Under the pieces are notes generated by a model that was not told where the DNA came from, did not search any database, and saw nothing but the letters and a program-made list of their open reading frames with translations. Position numbers and translations under genes: made by a program. Shown one piece after another: positions 42,970-52,074 of a stretch of 64,000 bases of DNA. Each line of letters starts with the position of its first letter. The first letter of the stretch is position 1. Source of the stretch: Acidimicrobiia bacterium (GTDB taxonomy: Bacteria; Actinomycetota; Acidimicrobiia; Acidimicrobiales; Poriferisodalaceae); contig JAJDTF010000034.1 of NCBI GenBank assembly GCA_022827265.1, positions 1 to 64,000 of the forward strand, in the 5' to 3' direction.

Positions 42970-43262
42970 CGGTTGGTGCGCACCAGTTCGGACAGCGGCG
43001 TGCCCCGGCCCGCTCGTCGGCGTGCGGCGGCAACAGCATCGGCGTCGGGCCGCTGCGCGCTGCGGGCATCGAAGTCAGAGAGCAGCCCAGCGAGTCGCAG
43101 GCGCGATCTGATCTCGTCAATGGCGTTCGACGAGAGCGATGGATCGGTGGCCGCTTGCGCGATCCGCGTGAGGTACTCGTTCATCGAGAGGCTCTGCTCC
43201 CGAGCGCTCATCTTCACCCGAGCTACGAGCTGCTCATCTGCTCGCCACGTGATCTGCTGCAT
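42966..43262 (-). CDS. vapB: Ribbon-helix-helix antitoxin (VapB-like)
   Basis: A 98-residue protein beginning QQITWRADEQLVARVKMSAREQSLSMNEYLTRIAQ, an Arc/MetJ-type ribbon-helix-helix with the strand and two helices visible. The C-terminal RGTPLSELVRTNR is a usual toxin-contact tail. It would bind the PIN toxin and repress the promoter, which overlaps a TGCTAGCA palindrome. Confidence 0.85.
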   Translation of the reverse strand: MQQITWRADEQLVARVKMSAREQSLSMNEYLTRIAQAATDPSLSSNAIDEIRSRLRLAGLLSDFDARSAQRPDADAVAAARRRAGRGTPLSELVRTNR

Positions 43263-43268
43263 GACATC

Positions 43269-43277
43269 ATGCTAGCA
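43269..43277 (-). promoter_or_regulatory. Leaderless promoter/operator of the vapBC module at 43.2 kb
   Basis: On the minus strand TAGCAT ends 6 bases before the ATG at 43262. The perfect palindrome TGCTAGCA (43270-43277) overlaps it, a likely antitoxin binding site. Confidence 0.45.
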
Positions 43278-43314
43278 GTCATGCAATCATCACATCGATG
43301 AACCCAAGGGTCTC

Positions 43315-43980
43315 CTACCCACCCAAGCGGCGACTGATCATCGTCAGGCCGTCACCGATCGGCAGCATCACAGAGCTGGCCCGAGTATCGGCGGCGACAT
43401 GGTCATTGAACGCACGCAGCGCCGCGGCGGTGTCATCGGCGCTGGCGACGTCAGCAACCGCGCCGCCCCACAGCACGTTGTCCACCAAGATCACGCCGCC
43501 CGGCGACAGCCGCGTAAAGATCTCGTCGTAGTAGTCGCGATAGCTGGACTTGTCGGCATCGATGAACGCCAAGTCGATCCGGGACTCGGGCGGCAGCGCA
43601 CGCAGCGTGTCGAGTGCCGGCCCGATGCGCAGGTCGATGCGATCCGCCACGCCAGCGCGTTCCCAGTAACGGCGGGCGATCGACGTCCATTCCTCGGACA
43701 CGTCGCAGCAGATGAGCTGTGCGCCCGGTTCGAGGGCGCTGGCGACACATATGGCCGAGTATCCGGTGAAGGTGCCCACCTCGACGGCGAGCCGGGGGCG
43801 AAGCGCCGTCGCCAGCACCGTCATGAACGCGCCCTGCAACGGCCCGATCTGCATGCCAGCCACCCGCCCGAGCGATGCCGTCTCGTCAATCAGTTCGCGC
43901 TGCAACTCGTTGGGCTGCAACGAATGTGCCGCCGCATAGAGCGCAGCTCGCTCCTCCACGAACGCCGAGTCCCGAGACAC
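43315..43980 (-). CDS. SAM-dependent O-methyltransferase (CCoAOMT family)
   Basis: A 221-residue class I methyltransferase. The SAM loop is VEVGTFTGYSAICVA near residue 60; FIDADKSSYRDYYDE near 130 holds the metal-binding Asp and Lys, and LVDNVLWGG follows. Family members methylate catechol-type hydroxyls. The GTG at 43980 lies 7 bases after a TAACCT -10 box (minus strand); a GTG at 44037 would add 19 residues but overlap the divergent gene. A partial second copy of its 3' end lies beyond the vapBC module. Confidence 0.87.
   Translation of the reverse strand: MSRDSAFVEERAALYAAAHSLQPNELQRELIDETASLGRVAGMQIGPLQGAFMTVLATALRPRLAVEVGTFTGYSAICVASALEPGAQLICCDVSEEWTSIARRYWERAGVADRIDLRIGPALDTLRALPPESRIDLAFIDADKSSYRDYYDEIFTRLSPGGVILVDNVLWGGAVADVASADDTAAALRAFNDHVAADTRASSVMLPIGDGLTMISRRLGG
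43334..43371. repeat. Right 38-bp direct repeat flanking the vapBC module
   Basis: Part of the intact methyltransferase gene (codons for the IGDGLTMIS region). Pairs with 42453-42490 with one mismatch. Confidence 0.85.
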
Positions 43981-43987
43981 CCCGGCG

Positions 43988-43997
43988 AGGTTATGTT
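43988..43997. promoter_or_regulatory. Back-to-back overlapping -10 boxes of two divergent leaderless genes
   Basis: The minus-strand box TAACCT (43993-43988) serves the GTG at 43980; the plus-strand box TATGTT (43992-43997) serves the ATG at 44004. They share two bases, so the two promoters should compete for polymerase. Confidence 0.4.
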
Positions 43998-44003
43998 GCA
44001 CAG

Positions 44004-44225
44004 ATGGATCGTCGGCATGTTCAGCCGCTCGACACACCGCCGCCGCTACGCGACCACGCGCGAGGCGGCCAGCCGAAACTCGGCTACGTCGATCTTGGCA
44101 GCCTGCTCCTGTTGGTGCCAGATGGTGTCGAAAGGCTGCGGGCCGATCTGCTCAACGCCATCACCAACGAGGTCTGGGCGGAGGCGGCTATCGGCTTCGG
44201 CGATCCTGAGCTGACCAGCGAATAA
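44004..44225 (+). CDS. Small protein of unknown function
   Basis: A 73-residue candidate: basic Pro-rich N-terminus, then GYVDLGSLLLLVPDGVERLR and an acidic end (EVWAEAAIGFGDPELTSE). I do not recognise a family. It is supported by a leaderless-type promoter (TATGTT 6 bases before the ATG) and amino-acid composition that looks protein-like. Divergent from the methyltransferase. It could still be chance. Confidence 0.4.
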   Translation: MDRRHVQPLDTPPPLRDHARGGQPKLGYVDLGSLLLLVPDGVERLRADLLNAITNEVWAEAAIGFGDPELTSE

Positions 44226-44326
44226 GTCCCGACGGCGACGGTTACCTCGCCGCCGAGGAACGTCAAGCCGTCATCGTCAAGCTGTCATCCCTATGCCGCC
44301 AAGGCCGAGCTGGCTGCGACTCGGTG

Positions 44327-44698
44327 CTACAGGTCGATCGCCACGCCGGAGTTGTCGTCCCGGGAGACTTCCAGTCCTGCAGGAACGCCAACCGAGTCCT
44401 CCGCGGTTCCGAGACCGTAGGTGCGGCGCGCATCGAGAGCGTCGATGCCAAGAATCGTGCCAACGCGAGACCACGGCACTCCAGCATCCAGCGCCGAGTG
44501 CACAGCATCGGCTACCGCCTGCTCGCATTGCGCACGGGCGCGTGCTGCACGCTCGAGAAGCAGCTCTGCCACCGGCACCTCGCGAGCCCGCTCCGGGAAC
44601 TCGTTCTCGAACCAATCGGCCAGCTCGTCAGCACGCTCCTCGATTTCCTCAGACGTCCAGCCCATGGGTCCTACTCCAGTCACCAAGTCCGCGTTCAT
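44327..44698 (-). CDS. Acidic helix-turn-helix-like protein of unknown function
   Basis: A 123-residue protein. The N-terminal part (WTSEEIEERADELADWFENEF) is a strongly acidic helix. Near residue 70 the stretch HSALDAGVPWSRVGTILGID resembles the actinobacterial helix-turn-helix of the form GxSWxxIGxxLGxSxxAA. A role in DNA binding is inferred. The ATG overlaps the stop of the small basic gene upstream (ATGA), forming a two-gene unit. Confidence 0.65.
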   Translation of the reverse strand: MNADLVTGVGPMGWTSEEIEERADELADWFENEFPERAREVPVAELLLERAARARAQCEQAVADAVHSALDAGVPWSRVGTILGIDALDARRTYGLGTAEDSVGVPAGLEVSRDDNSGVAIDL

Positions 44699-44919
44699 TT
44701 CTGCCGTCCTCGCGAGAAGCCAAGTTCCCCGCTGTAATACCAGCGGGGTGTGACGATCATGGTCGGCAGATCAGTGGAGGGGTAGGCGGTCTCGTCGGCG
44801 TCAACGGGTACCGAGTCGATAGGCGGCCTCGCCAACGGTGCGCGAGGCGTGTTCGATGCCAGACGGTCACGTAGGTCCGCGCGGGCGGCCACGACTGCTC
44901 GCTCCCGATGGCGTCCCAT
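44695..44919 (-). CDS. Small Arg-rich protein of unknown function
   Basis: A 74-residue protein with an Arg/Ala-rich N-terminus (RHRERAVVAARADLRDRLAS), a Pro-rich middle and an end with IVTPRWYYSGELGF. No family recognised. A very strong GGGGAGGGG ribosome-binding site lies 6 bases before the ATG. Coupled to the acidic gene downstream by an ATGA overlap. Confidence 0.6.
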   Translation of the reverse strand: MGRHRERAVVAARADLRDRLASNTPRAPLARPPIDSVPVDADETAYPSTDLPTMIVTPRWYYSGELGFSRGRQK

Positions 44920-45114
44920 GAAGATCCCCTCCCCTCACCCGTCATGGCAGAGGCCCTACAGCCCGATTGCTCGTGACCGCGAGGCTATTGGCACGTCCCG
45001 CTTCAAGGCCAACAGAGCAATCGGCGGGCGCGTCAAGCAGACTTCGGGAGTTCGCGTCTGCGGCCCTCTGGGGCCGCTCAGCAGGCGGGAGCGCTGCGAG
45101 CCTGCGGGAGTCAC

Positions 45115-46740
45115 ATGCCGGTACTGCGATCTCACATCGACACCTCCGCTGAGTGGTTCACCAAGAACTGCGACGACATGCGCGAGCAGCTCGACGAGCT
45201 CGACGAGCTGCAGCAGCAGGCTGCGGCCGGCGGCGGGCCGCGGGCCATGGCACGCATGCGCAGCCGCGACAAGATGCCGGTGCGCGAACGCATCGCCATG
45301 GTGCTCGACCGCGACTCGCCGTTCTTCGAGATCAGCTCGCTGGCCGGCTACTGCTCGAACTACGCCGTCGGCGGCGGGCTGGTGATGGGCATCGGCGTCG
45401 TGAACGGCGTCGAGTGCATGATCGAGGGCAACGACCCCACCGTGCTCGGCGGGGCCATCACGGTGTTTGCGGGCCGCAAGATCATGCGGGCCATCGAGAT
45501 CTGCCGCGACAACCGAATGCCCTACATCCAGTTCGTGGAGTCGGCGGGCGGCGACCTGCGCGGCGACGACGACCCCGAGCGCCAGATGCTCGAGCAGGAG
45601 AGCCACTTCGCCGAATCGGGCCGGCTGTTCTATGACGTCACCGAGCTGTCGAAGATGAAGATCCCCTCGATCTCTGTGGTCTTCGGCAGCTCCACCGCCG
45701 GGGGCGCATACCAGCCCGGCATGAGCGACTACAACATCTTCATCCGCAACCAGTCCAAGGTCTTCCTGGGGGGGCCGCCGCTGGTGAAGATGGCTACCGG
45801 CGAGGACTCCGACGACGAGACGCTCGGCGGGGCGCAGATGCACGCCGAGATCTCGGGCCTCGCGGACTACCTGGCCGAGGACGAAGCCGATGCGCTGCGC
45901 ATCTGCCGCGAGGTCGTGGCGCATCTCAACTGGCGCAAGCTGGGCCCTGGTCCCACCATGCCGGCCGATCCCCCGGTGCACGATCCCGAGGAGCTGCTCG
46001 GGCTGATGCCGCGGGACCTGCAGGCCCTGATCGACTGCCGCGAGGTCATCGCCCGCATCACCGACGGCTCCCGTTTCGAGGAATTCAAGGCGCGCTACGG
46101 CACCACACTCATCTGCGGCTGGGCCTCGGTGCACGGCTTCCCCGTGGGGATCCTGGGCAACAACGGCCCGCTGTTCAGCGACAGCTCCGAGAAGGCCACG
46201 CAATTCATCCAGCTCTGCAATCAGCAGGACATCCCGCTGGTCTTCCTGCAAAACATCACCGGCTACATGGTCGGCAAGGACTTCGAGCAGGGCGGGATCG
46301 TCAAGAACGGCTCGAAGATGATCAACGCCGTGTCGAACTCGATGGTGCCCCACATCACCGTCATCCTGGGCAACAGCTACGGCGCAGGGAACTACGGCAT
46401 GTCGGGGCGGGCGTTCAACACCCGCTTCACCTACCTGTGGCCGACCGCCAAGATCGCCATCATGGGGCCCAAGCAGATCGCAGGCGTCATGTCGATCGTG
46501 CGGCGGGGCCAGGCGATGCGCCGTGGCATCGAGTTCGACGAGGAAGCCGACCGCAAGATCACCGAGCAGGTGGAGCACTACCACGAGCTGAAGTCGCTGG
46601 CCCCCTACGCCAGCGGGCGCGTCACCGATGACGGCGTCATCGACCCGCGCGACACCCGCGACGTGATCGCGATGTCACTGTCTGCATGCCACAACAACGT
46701 GGTGAAAGGCGCCGATGGGTTCGGCGTCTTCCGGATGTGA
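45115..46740 (+). CDS. Acyl-CoA carboxylase, carboxyltransferase (beta) subunit
   Basis: A 541-residue carboxyltransferase of the methylcrotonyl/geranyl-CoA carboxylase-like group. VESAGGDLRGDDDPERQMLEQ near residue 142, FGSSTAGGAYQPGMSDY near 190 and FLQNITGYMVGKDFEQGGIV near 377 are typical substrate-binding loops. With the biotin-carrying alpha subunit encoded 12 bases downstream it would carboxylate a branched or short acyl-CoA. A GGGAG ribosome-binding site precedes the ATG. The substrate could also be propionyl- or acetyl-CoA. Confidence 0.9.
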   Translation: MPVLRSHIDTSAEWFTKNCDDMREQLDELDELQQQAAAGGGPRAMARMRSRDKMPVRERIAMVLDRDSPFFEISSLAGYCSNYAVGGGLVMGIGVVNGVECMIEGNDPTVLGGAITVFAGRKIMRAIEICRDNRMPYIQFVESAGGDLRGDDDPERQMLEQESHFAESGRLFYDVTELSKMKIPSISVVFGSSTAGGAYQPGMSDYNIFIRNQSKVFLGGPPLVKMATGEDSDDETLGGAQMHAEISGLADYLAEDEADALRICREVVAHLNWRKLGPGPTMPADPPVHDPEELLGLMPRDLQALIDCREVIARITDGSRFEEFKARYGTTLICGWASVHGFPVGILGNNGPLFSDSSEKATQFIQLCNQQDIPLVFLQNITGYMVGKDFEQGGIVKNGSKMINAVSNSMVPHITVILGNSYGAGNYGMSGRAFNTRFTYLWPTAKIAIMGPKQIAGVMSIVRRGQAMRRGIEFDEEADRKITEQVEHYHELKSLAPYASGRVTDDGVIDPRDTRDVIAMSLSACHNNVVKGADGFGVFRM

Positions 46741-46752
46741 GGGCGGCTGGGT

Positions 46753-49035
46753 ATGACTGATTCTGAGCTTCGACCGATCCGGCGCCTGCTCGTGGCCAAC
46801 CGCGGCGAGATCGCCCGCCGGGTGTTCCGCACCGCACAATCGATGGGCATCTCGACGGTTGCGGTCTATGCCGACGGCGACGCTGAGGCGCCCTTCGTCA
46901 CCGACGCGGACCTGTCCGTGCCGCTCGGCGGCCGCACGGCGACCGACTCGTACCTGTCGATCGACAAGGTGCTCGCCGCGGCCGAGAACAGCGCCGCCGA
47001 TGCCGTGCATCCGGGCTACGGATTCCTGTCCGAGAACGCCGACTTCGCCCAAGCGGTCATCGACGCCGGCCTGACCTGGGTGGGGCCTGCACCGGCGGCG
47101 ATTGCGGCCATGGGCGACAAGCTGGCGGCCAAGGAATCGATGATCGCTGCCGGCGTGCCGACGCTGCCGTCGGTGCCGGTGGCTGAGGTGATGTCGGGCG
47201 ATGACCTGGCTGCCGCCGGAGCCGACGTCGGCTACCCCCTGCTGGTCAAGGCGTCGGCGGGCGGCGGCGGCAAGGGCATGCGCATCGTCGACGCCCCTGA
47301 CACCCTCGCCGACGCTGTCGCCGCTGCCCGGCGCGAGGCCGCCGGCGCGTTCGGCGACGACACGGTGTTCCTGGAGCGCTACCTGCCCGCGCCGCGCCAC
47401 GTGGAGATCCAGGTGCTCGGCGACACCCACGGCAACCTGGTGCACTGTTTCGAGCGCGAATGCTCCATCCAACGGCGCCATCAGAAGGTCATCGAGGAGG
47501 CACCGTCGCCCGCCGTGACGCCAGCGCTGCGCGACCGCATGGGCGCCGCAGCCGTCGCGGCCGTCCGCACCATCGGCTACCACTCGGCCGGCACCGTCGA
47601 GTTCCTGCTCGAGGGCAGCGGCGACGACGCCGAGTTCTGGTTCCTCGAAGTCAATACGCGCCTGCAGGTCGAGCATCCGGTCACCGAGGAGATCACGGGC
47701 CTGGACTTGGTGCGTGAACAGATCCGCATCGCGGCCGGGGAGCCGCTGGGCTACGGCCAAGACGACCTGACAATCCGAGGGCATGCGGTGGAAGCCCGCC
47801 TGTACGCGGAAGATCCCGCCAGCGGTTTCCTGCCCGCCACTGGCACGGTCGAATTGTGGGCGCCCGCGCGCGAGGCGCAGGCGCGATTCGATTCCGGCAT
47901 CGAGGTGGGGTCGGTGGTGGGCACCGAGTTCGACCCGATGCTGGCCAAGGTGATCGTGGCGGCGCCGACGCGCACAGAAGCTGCGCTCGGACTGGCGTCG
48001 GCACTCGACCGCACACGATTGGGCGGCGTGGTCACCAATCGTGACTTCCTGTCTGCGGTACTGCGCAGCGATGAATTCCTGGCCGGCGACACCACGACGG
48101 ATTTCATCGAGCGGGTGTACTTCGGGGACGCTGGGGAGAGCCCGAGACCGAGCGAGGGCAGCGACGCGGGCGTCACAGGACAGCCGAGCGGCGGCCTCGC
48201 TGCCTCCGAACCGGCACGCCACCCGATGTTCGTCCACACGGCCGCTGCCGCCGTTGCGTTGGTCTCCCAAGAATGCAACCGGCATGACGCCATTCGACTG
48301 CGCTTCATGACTTCGGGGTATCGCAACAGCGTCATGCCCGACGAGGTGCTGCCGCTGTCGGCTGCGACCGGGAACGAGCTCATCGAGGCCAGCGTGCAGT
48401 ACCGCCGCCAGCGTGACGGCACCTGGAGGATGCGGGTCGGGCCACTGCCCCCGACAGGACCGTACGCGGGCATCGGTGAAGACAACGGCGGCACTTCCGA
48501 CGCAGGCGAGTCCGATGACGCAGCCGAGGCGCCGGGGCACAGCGATTGGTCGGTACGCGTCCACGGCATCACGCTTCGCCCCCTCGCCGGTGCAGACGCA
48601 GCCTCGCCCGACGCCATGAGCGCCGACAGTGTCTACACGGGCGATGTCGACGCAACCGTCGATGTGGAGGTTCCGGTACCTGGACTTGCGGGGTTTCGAG
48701 GCGCCTGGGCGGTCAGCCGCCGCGGCAGCCGCTGGTACGCGACGGGGCCCGTCGGCGGATCGGTCACCTTGGTGCAGCGGTCCCGGTTCCCCGATCCCGA
48801 TGCCGAGGCTGTCGAAGGGGGTTTGGTCGCACCGATGCCCGGCAAGGTGCTGATGGTCGACGTGCAGCCCGGCGACCGGGTGACCTCAGGTCAGGTGCTC
48901 GTGGTGATGGAGGCCATGAAGATGGAGCACCAGATCACCGCACCTGCGGACGGCGAGGTGAGCGAAGTGCGGACTGCTGTCGGCGACCAGGTCGACAACG
49001 GCGAACTGCTGGTCGTGATCGCGGCTGACAGCTAG
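46753..49035 (+). CDS. Acyl-CoA carboxylase, biotin carboxylase/carrier (alpha) subunit
   Basis: A 760-residue multidomain protein. The N-terminal biotin carboxylase (LLVANRGEIARRVFRTAQ; ATP-grasp loop KASAGGGGKGMRIV; FLEVNTRLQVEHPVTEEITG) spans about residues 8-455. A long linking region follows, and the biotinyl domain has the carrier lysine in EAMKMEH near residue 719. It carboxylates biotin with bicarbonate and ATP, then hands the carboxyl to the beta subunit. Operon with the upstream gene. The linker (residues about 455-640) is rich in Gly/Asp/Ala and longer than usual. Confidence 0.93.
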   Translation: MTDSELRPIRRLLVANRGEIARRVFRTAQSMGISTVAVYADGDAEAPFVTDADLSVPLGGRTATDSYLSIDKVLAAAENSAADAVHPGYGFLSENADFAQAVIDAGLTWVGPAPAAIAAMGDKLAAKESMIAAGVPTLPSVPVAEVMSGDDLAAAGADVGYPLLVKASAGGGGKGMRIVDAPDTLADAVAAARREAAGAFGDDTVFLERYLPAPRHVEIQVLGDTHGNLVHCFERECSIQRRHQKVIEEAPSPAVTPALRDRMGAAAVAAVRTIGYHSAGTVEFLLEGSGDDAEFWFLEVNTRLQVEHPVTEEITGLDLVREQIRIAAGEPLGYGQDDLTIRGHAVEARLYAEDPASGFLPATGTVELWAPAREAQARFDSGIEVGSVVGTEFDPMLAKVIVAAPTRTEAALGLASALDRTRLGGVVTNRDFLSAVLRSDEFLAGDTTTDFIERVYFGDAGESPRPSEGSDAGVTGQPSGGLAASEPARHPMFVHTAAAAVALVSQECNRHDAIRLRFMTSGYRNSVMPDEVLPLSAATGNELIEASVQYRRQRDGTWRMRVGPLPPTGPYAGIGEDNGGTSDAGESDDAAEAPGHSDWSVRVHGITLRPLAGADAASPDAMSADSVYTGDVDATVDVEVPVPGLAGFRGAWAVSRRGSRWYATGPVGGSVTLVQRSRFPDPDAEAVEGGLVAPMPGKVLMVDVQPGDRVTSGQVLVVMEAMKMEHQITAPADGEVSEVRTAVGDQVDNGELLVVIAADS

Positions 49036-49114
49036 CGATCTGACAACAGTGCCGATGACCACGGTGCAATAGCGTCGATCCGGTCGGCGCACCAGGAGGT
49101 CTCTCAGCTCCGAT

Positions 49115-50767
49115 ATGAGCTATGACCTTCGCACGCTCAGAGGGGACGTTGCCGGCGGGGTCACCGCGGCAGCCATCTCGATCACGCCTGCTGCGACATT
49201 CGGCGTGGTGTCGGGGCTCGGCGCCGCGAGCGGCATCTATGGCGCGCTCGCCGCGGGATTGTTCATCGGGATCTTCGAACGGTCACGGCCTCAGATGGGG
49301 TCAGTCACCTCCGTCTTGGCCGTTGCCATGGCGGCTGTCGTGACAACCCACGCCGACACGGCCGCAGAAGCGTTCACGATTGCCATGCTCGCCGGCGTCA
49401 TCCAGCTCTTCCTGAGCGTCCTGCGCATCGGCAGCTATGTCGCGTACACGCCGTACTCGGTAATCGCCGGTTTCACATCGGGGATTGGCGTGATGATGGT
49501 GCTCTCGATGGTCAACACGTTCTTGGGCGATCCGGTCAAGATCACCAAGCCCGTGAATGCGATCCAGCGCTGGCCCGACGCACTCGACTCGTTCAACTCA
49601 GGCACGCTGATCATCGGGCTGGCGGCATTGGGCGTCTCGCTGCTGTGGCCGCAGCGGCTGCGAAAGCTGTTGCCCGCCATGGTCGCGGCGCTGCTGGTCG
49701 GAACCCTGCTCAGTGTGCTGTGGCTGAGCGAAGTGCCGACGCTCGAGGGCATCCCTCGCGCTCTGCCCGAGTTGCAACGCCCGAATCTCTCGCTGGGATT
49801 CCTCGCGAACGCCGTCGTGCCGGCATTGACCATTGCGCTGCTCAGCACCGTGCGAGGGCTGCTGGCCGCTTTGGCGGTGGATGCGCAGACCCGCACGCAG
49901 CTCGACCCAGACAAGGGGCTGCTGGGCACCGGCATCGGCAATGTGGCCGCCGGCCTGATCGGCGGGCTTCCCGGGAATCTGACGTTCGTCTCGTCAATCC
50001 TGGCGTGGCGGATGGGCGCCCGTACACCGATCTCGCCCATCGTCCGCTCGCTGACGCTCTTGGTGCTGATTCTCGGCCTGGCGCCGCTGCTCGCCTACGT
50101 GCCCCACGCAGCATTGGCAGGCATGCTCGCCGTCATCGGCTGGCAGCTCATCGACTGGCGGTTCCTGGCGCGGCTTCGGCGAGTGCAGCGCGAGCACCTG
50201 CTGATCATGCTCACGACGCTCGGGATCACGGTGTTCGTCGACTTGGTCACCGCGGTCGCCGTCGGGCTGATCGTGGCGGGCATGATCGGCGCCCGCCAGT
50301 TCGAGCGCCTCCAGCTCGACAGCGTCGTGTCGGTGCCCCTGCTGGACCAGATCTTCCTGTACGAGCACAGCGCAGCGTCGCACGGCATCAGCCCGTATTC
50401 CGCACGCACCGGAATCGTCAAGCTGCGCGGCAGCTTCACCGTGGCATCTTCGAGCAAGCTCATCCGCACCATCGGCGACGACATCGTCGGCCACGAGGTC
50501 GTCATCCTGGATTTCTCCGAGACCGAGTACATCGACGACAGCGCTGCTCTGGTCATCGAGCAGCTCATCGACACCGCCGCCCACGGCGATGCCACGTGCA
50601 TCATCCTCAGTCTCGACGGTGCGCCCGCCGCCACCCTCGAATCACTCAACGCACTTCGCCGTATCCCGTCCCGGTACCGGGTCGGATCGCTCGACGAAGC
50701 TCAGGATCTTGCCCGGGGTCTGCTCGTCGACGAATCCGAAGCCGGTCCCCCTCCCCCCCTCGCTTGA
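49115..50767 (+). CDS. SulP-family anion transporter with C-terminal STAS domain
   Basis: A 550-residue transporter with about 11-12 helices and a STAS domain from about residue 435. The N-terminal GGVTAAAISITPAATFGVVSG is the first SulP transmembrane signature. STAS shows IVKLRGSFTVASSSKLIRTI and ILDFSETEYIDDSAALVIEQL: the Ser in IDDSAAL aligns with the phosphorylated Ser of SpoIIAA-type proteins. It moves sulfate or another anion; substrate unknown. AGGAGG lies about 15 bases before the ATG, wider than usual. Confidence 0.9.
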   Translation: MSYDLRTLRGDVAGGVTAAAISITPAATFGVVSGLGAASGIYGALAAGLFIGIFERSRPQMGSVTSVLAVAMAAVVTTHADTAAEAFTIAMLAGVIQLFLSVLRIGSYVAYTPYSVIAGFTSGIGVMMVLSMVNTFLGDPVKITKPVNAIQRWPDALDSFNSGTLIIGLAALGVSLLWPQRLRKLLPAMVAALLVGTLLSVLWLSEVPTLEGIPRALPELQRPNLSLGFLANAVVPALTIALLSTVRGLLAALAVDAQTRTQLDPDKGLLGTGIGNVAAGLIGGLPGNLTFVSSILAWRMGARTPISPIVRSLTLLVLILGLAPLLAYVPHAALAGMLAVIGWQLIDWRFLARLRRVQREHLLIMLTTLGITVFVDLVTAVAVGLIVAGMIGARQFERLQLDSVVSVPLLDQIFLYEHSAASHGISPYSARTGIVKLRGSFTVASSSKLIRTIGDDIVGHEVVILDFSETEYIDDSAALVIEQLIDTAAHGDATCIILSLDGAPAATLESLNALRRIPSRYRVGSLDEAQDLARGLLVDESEAGPPPPLA

Positions 50768-50910
50768 CCGGTCCTGAATCACCAGACCGCTAGACGCGTC
50801 GACGCACCGGTCGACCTGCCATGCGCGACGCAACCGGGGCAGCACTCGGCGGGGCTACTGTCGGCGCGACACCCGGGGCACGTCACGTCCGGGCAGACAG
50901 GGGAACCCAC

Positions 50911-51984
50911 ATGAGCACTGCAGCAGTACACCGTCCCGGAAGGCTCGGCGATCCGGACATGACCATCGCCGACGATCCGCGTGCAGACCCGCGCATGACC
51001 GCAGTACTGGAGATGGTCGGCATGGGCGGCCACGGCGAGCCGTCGCCCGCGACGGCAGAGACGTCGATGGAGGATCTGTACGCCTGGGTCAACGAGGCTG
51101 AGCCCGGCTTCGAGATGCTCTTCGACGCGCTCTTCGGCAGCCTGCCGCCGGTCGAGGGCGTGGAGTCGCGCACCGAGGTGATCAGCGGCGTCGACGGCAA
51201 CGACATCAACCTCTACATCCACAACCAGTCCGACGCTGCGGGCCCGCAACCGTGCGTGTACCACATCCATGGCGGCGGCATGGTGCTGCTGAAGGCATCG
51301 GGACTGTCCTATGTGCGCTGGCGAGACGAGCTGGCGGCGCTCGGATTGGTCGCCATCGGCGTCGAGTTCCGCAACGGCGGCGGCGAGCTGGGCAACCACC
51401 CGTTCCCCGCCGGCCTCAACGACTGCGCGTCGGGCCTGCAGTGGGTTGCCGCCAACAAGGACGCACTGGGCGTGTCGACCATCACCGTCTCGGGAGAGTC
51501 GGGCGGCGGGAACCTGACCCTCGCCACCGCGCTGAAGGCCAAGCGCGACGGCTATCTCGACCTCATCGACGGCGTGTTCGCGCAGTGCCCGTACATCTCG
51601 GGCATGTACGCGGACCCGCCCGCCGACCTGCCGTCGCTGCATGAGAACAACCAGTACTTCCTGGACTGCGAGAACATGGGCGGCATCGCCAAGGTGTACG
51701 ACCTGGGCGGGCCAGACCGGACCAACCCGCTGGCGTGGCCGCTGCAGGCCAGCGTGGATGAACTGACCGGGCTGCCGCCGCACGTCATCTCGGTGAACGA
51801 GCTCGACCCGCTGCGCGACGAGGGACTCGCCTACTACCGCAAGCTGGCGGCGGCAGGCAACAGCGTTCAGGCCCGCACGGTCAACGGCACCTGCCATGCA
51901 GGCGACGTGATCTTCCGCGGCGCCATGCCCGAGGTGTATGCGGCCACCGCCGCAGCCCTGCGCGACTTCGCCTACTCGGTGTAG
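50911..51984 (+). CDS. Hormone-sensitive-lipase-type alpha/beta hydrolase
   Basis: A 357-residue hydrolase of the alpha/beta fold-3 (HSL) group. The oxyanion motif is YHIHGGGMV near residue 115, the nucleophile GESGGGNLT near 195, Asp in NELDPLRDEG near 298 and His in CHAGDVIF near 330. It hydrolyses carboxylic esters. An AGGGGA ribosome-binding site supports the ATG at 50911. Lies between the two transporters below/above, with no clear functional tie. Confidence 0.9.
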   Translation: MSTAAVHRPGRLGDPDMTIADDPRADPRMTAVLEMVGMGGHGEPSPATAETSMEDLYAWVNEAEPGFEMLFDALFGSLPPVEGVESRTEVISGVDGNDINLYIHNQSDAAGPQPCVYHIHGGGMVLLKASGLSYVRWRDELAALGLVAIGVEFRNGGGELGNHPFPAGLNDCASGLQWVAANKDALGVSTITVSGESGGGNLTLATALKAKRDGYLDLIDGVFAQCPYISGMYADPPADLPSLHENNQYFLDCENMGGIAKVYDLGGPDRTNPLAWPLQASVDELTGLPPHVISVNELDPLRDEGLAYYRKLAAAGNSVQARTVNGTCHAGDVIFRGAMPEVYAATAAALRDFAYSV

Positions 51985-52074
51985 CAAGGGCTCGTTTCGA
52001 GCCTGGCTGTTGTGGCAATCCGCGCAACAACAGTCATAACGCCCATTATTCGAGTCCCGCATTACTTGGTGAAT

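Noticed and set aside
44956-46584. A 542-residue minus-strand open frame
   Set aside because: Antisense to the carboxyltransferase gene at 45115, which has strong motifs and a ribosome-binding site.
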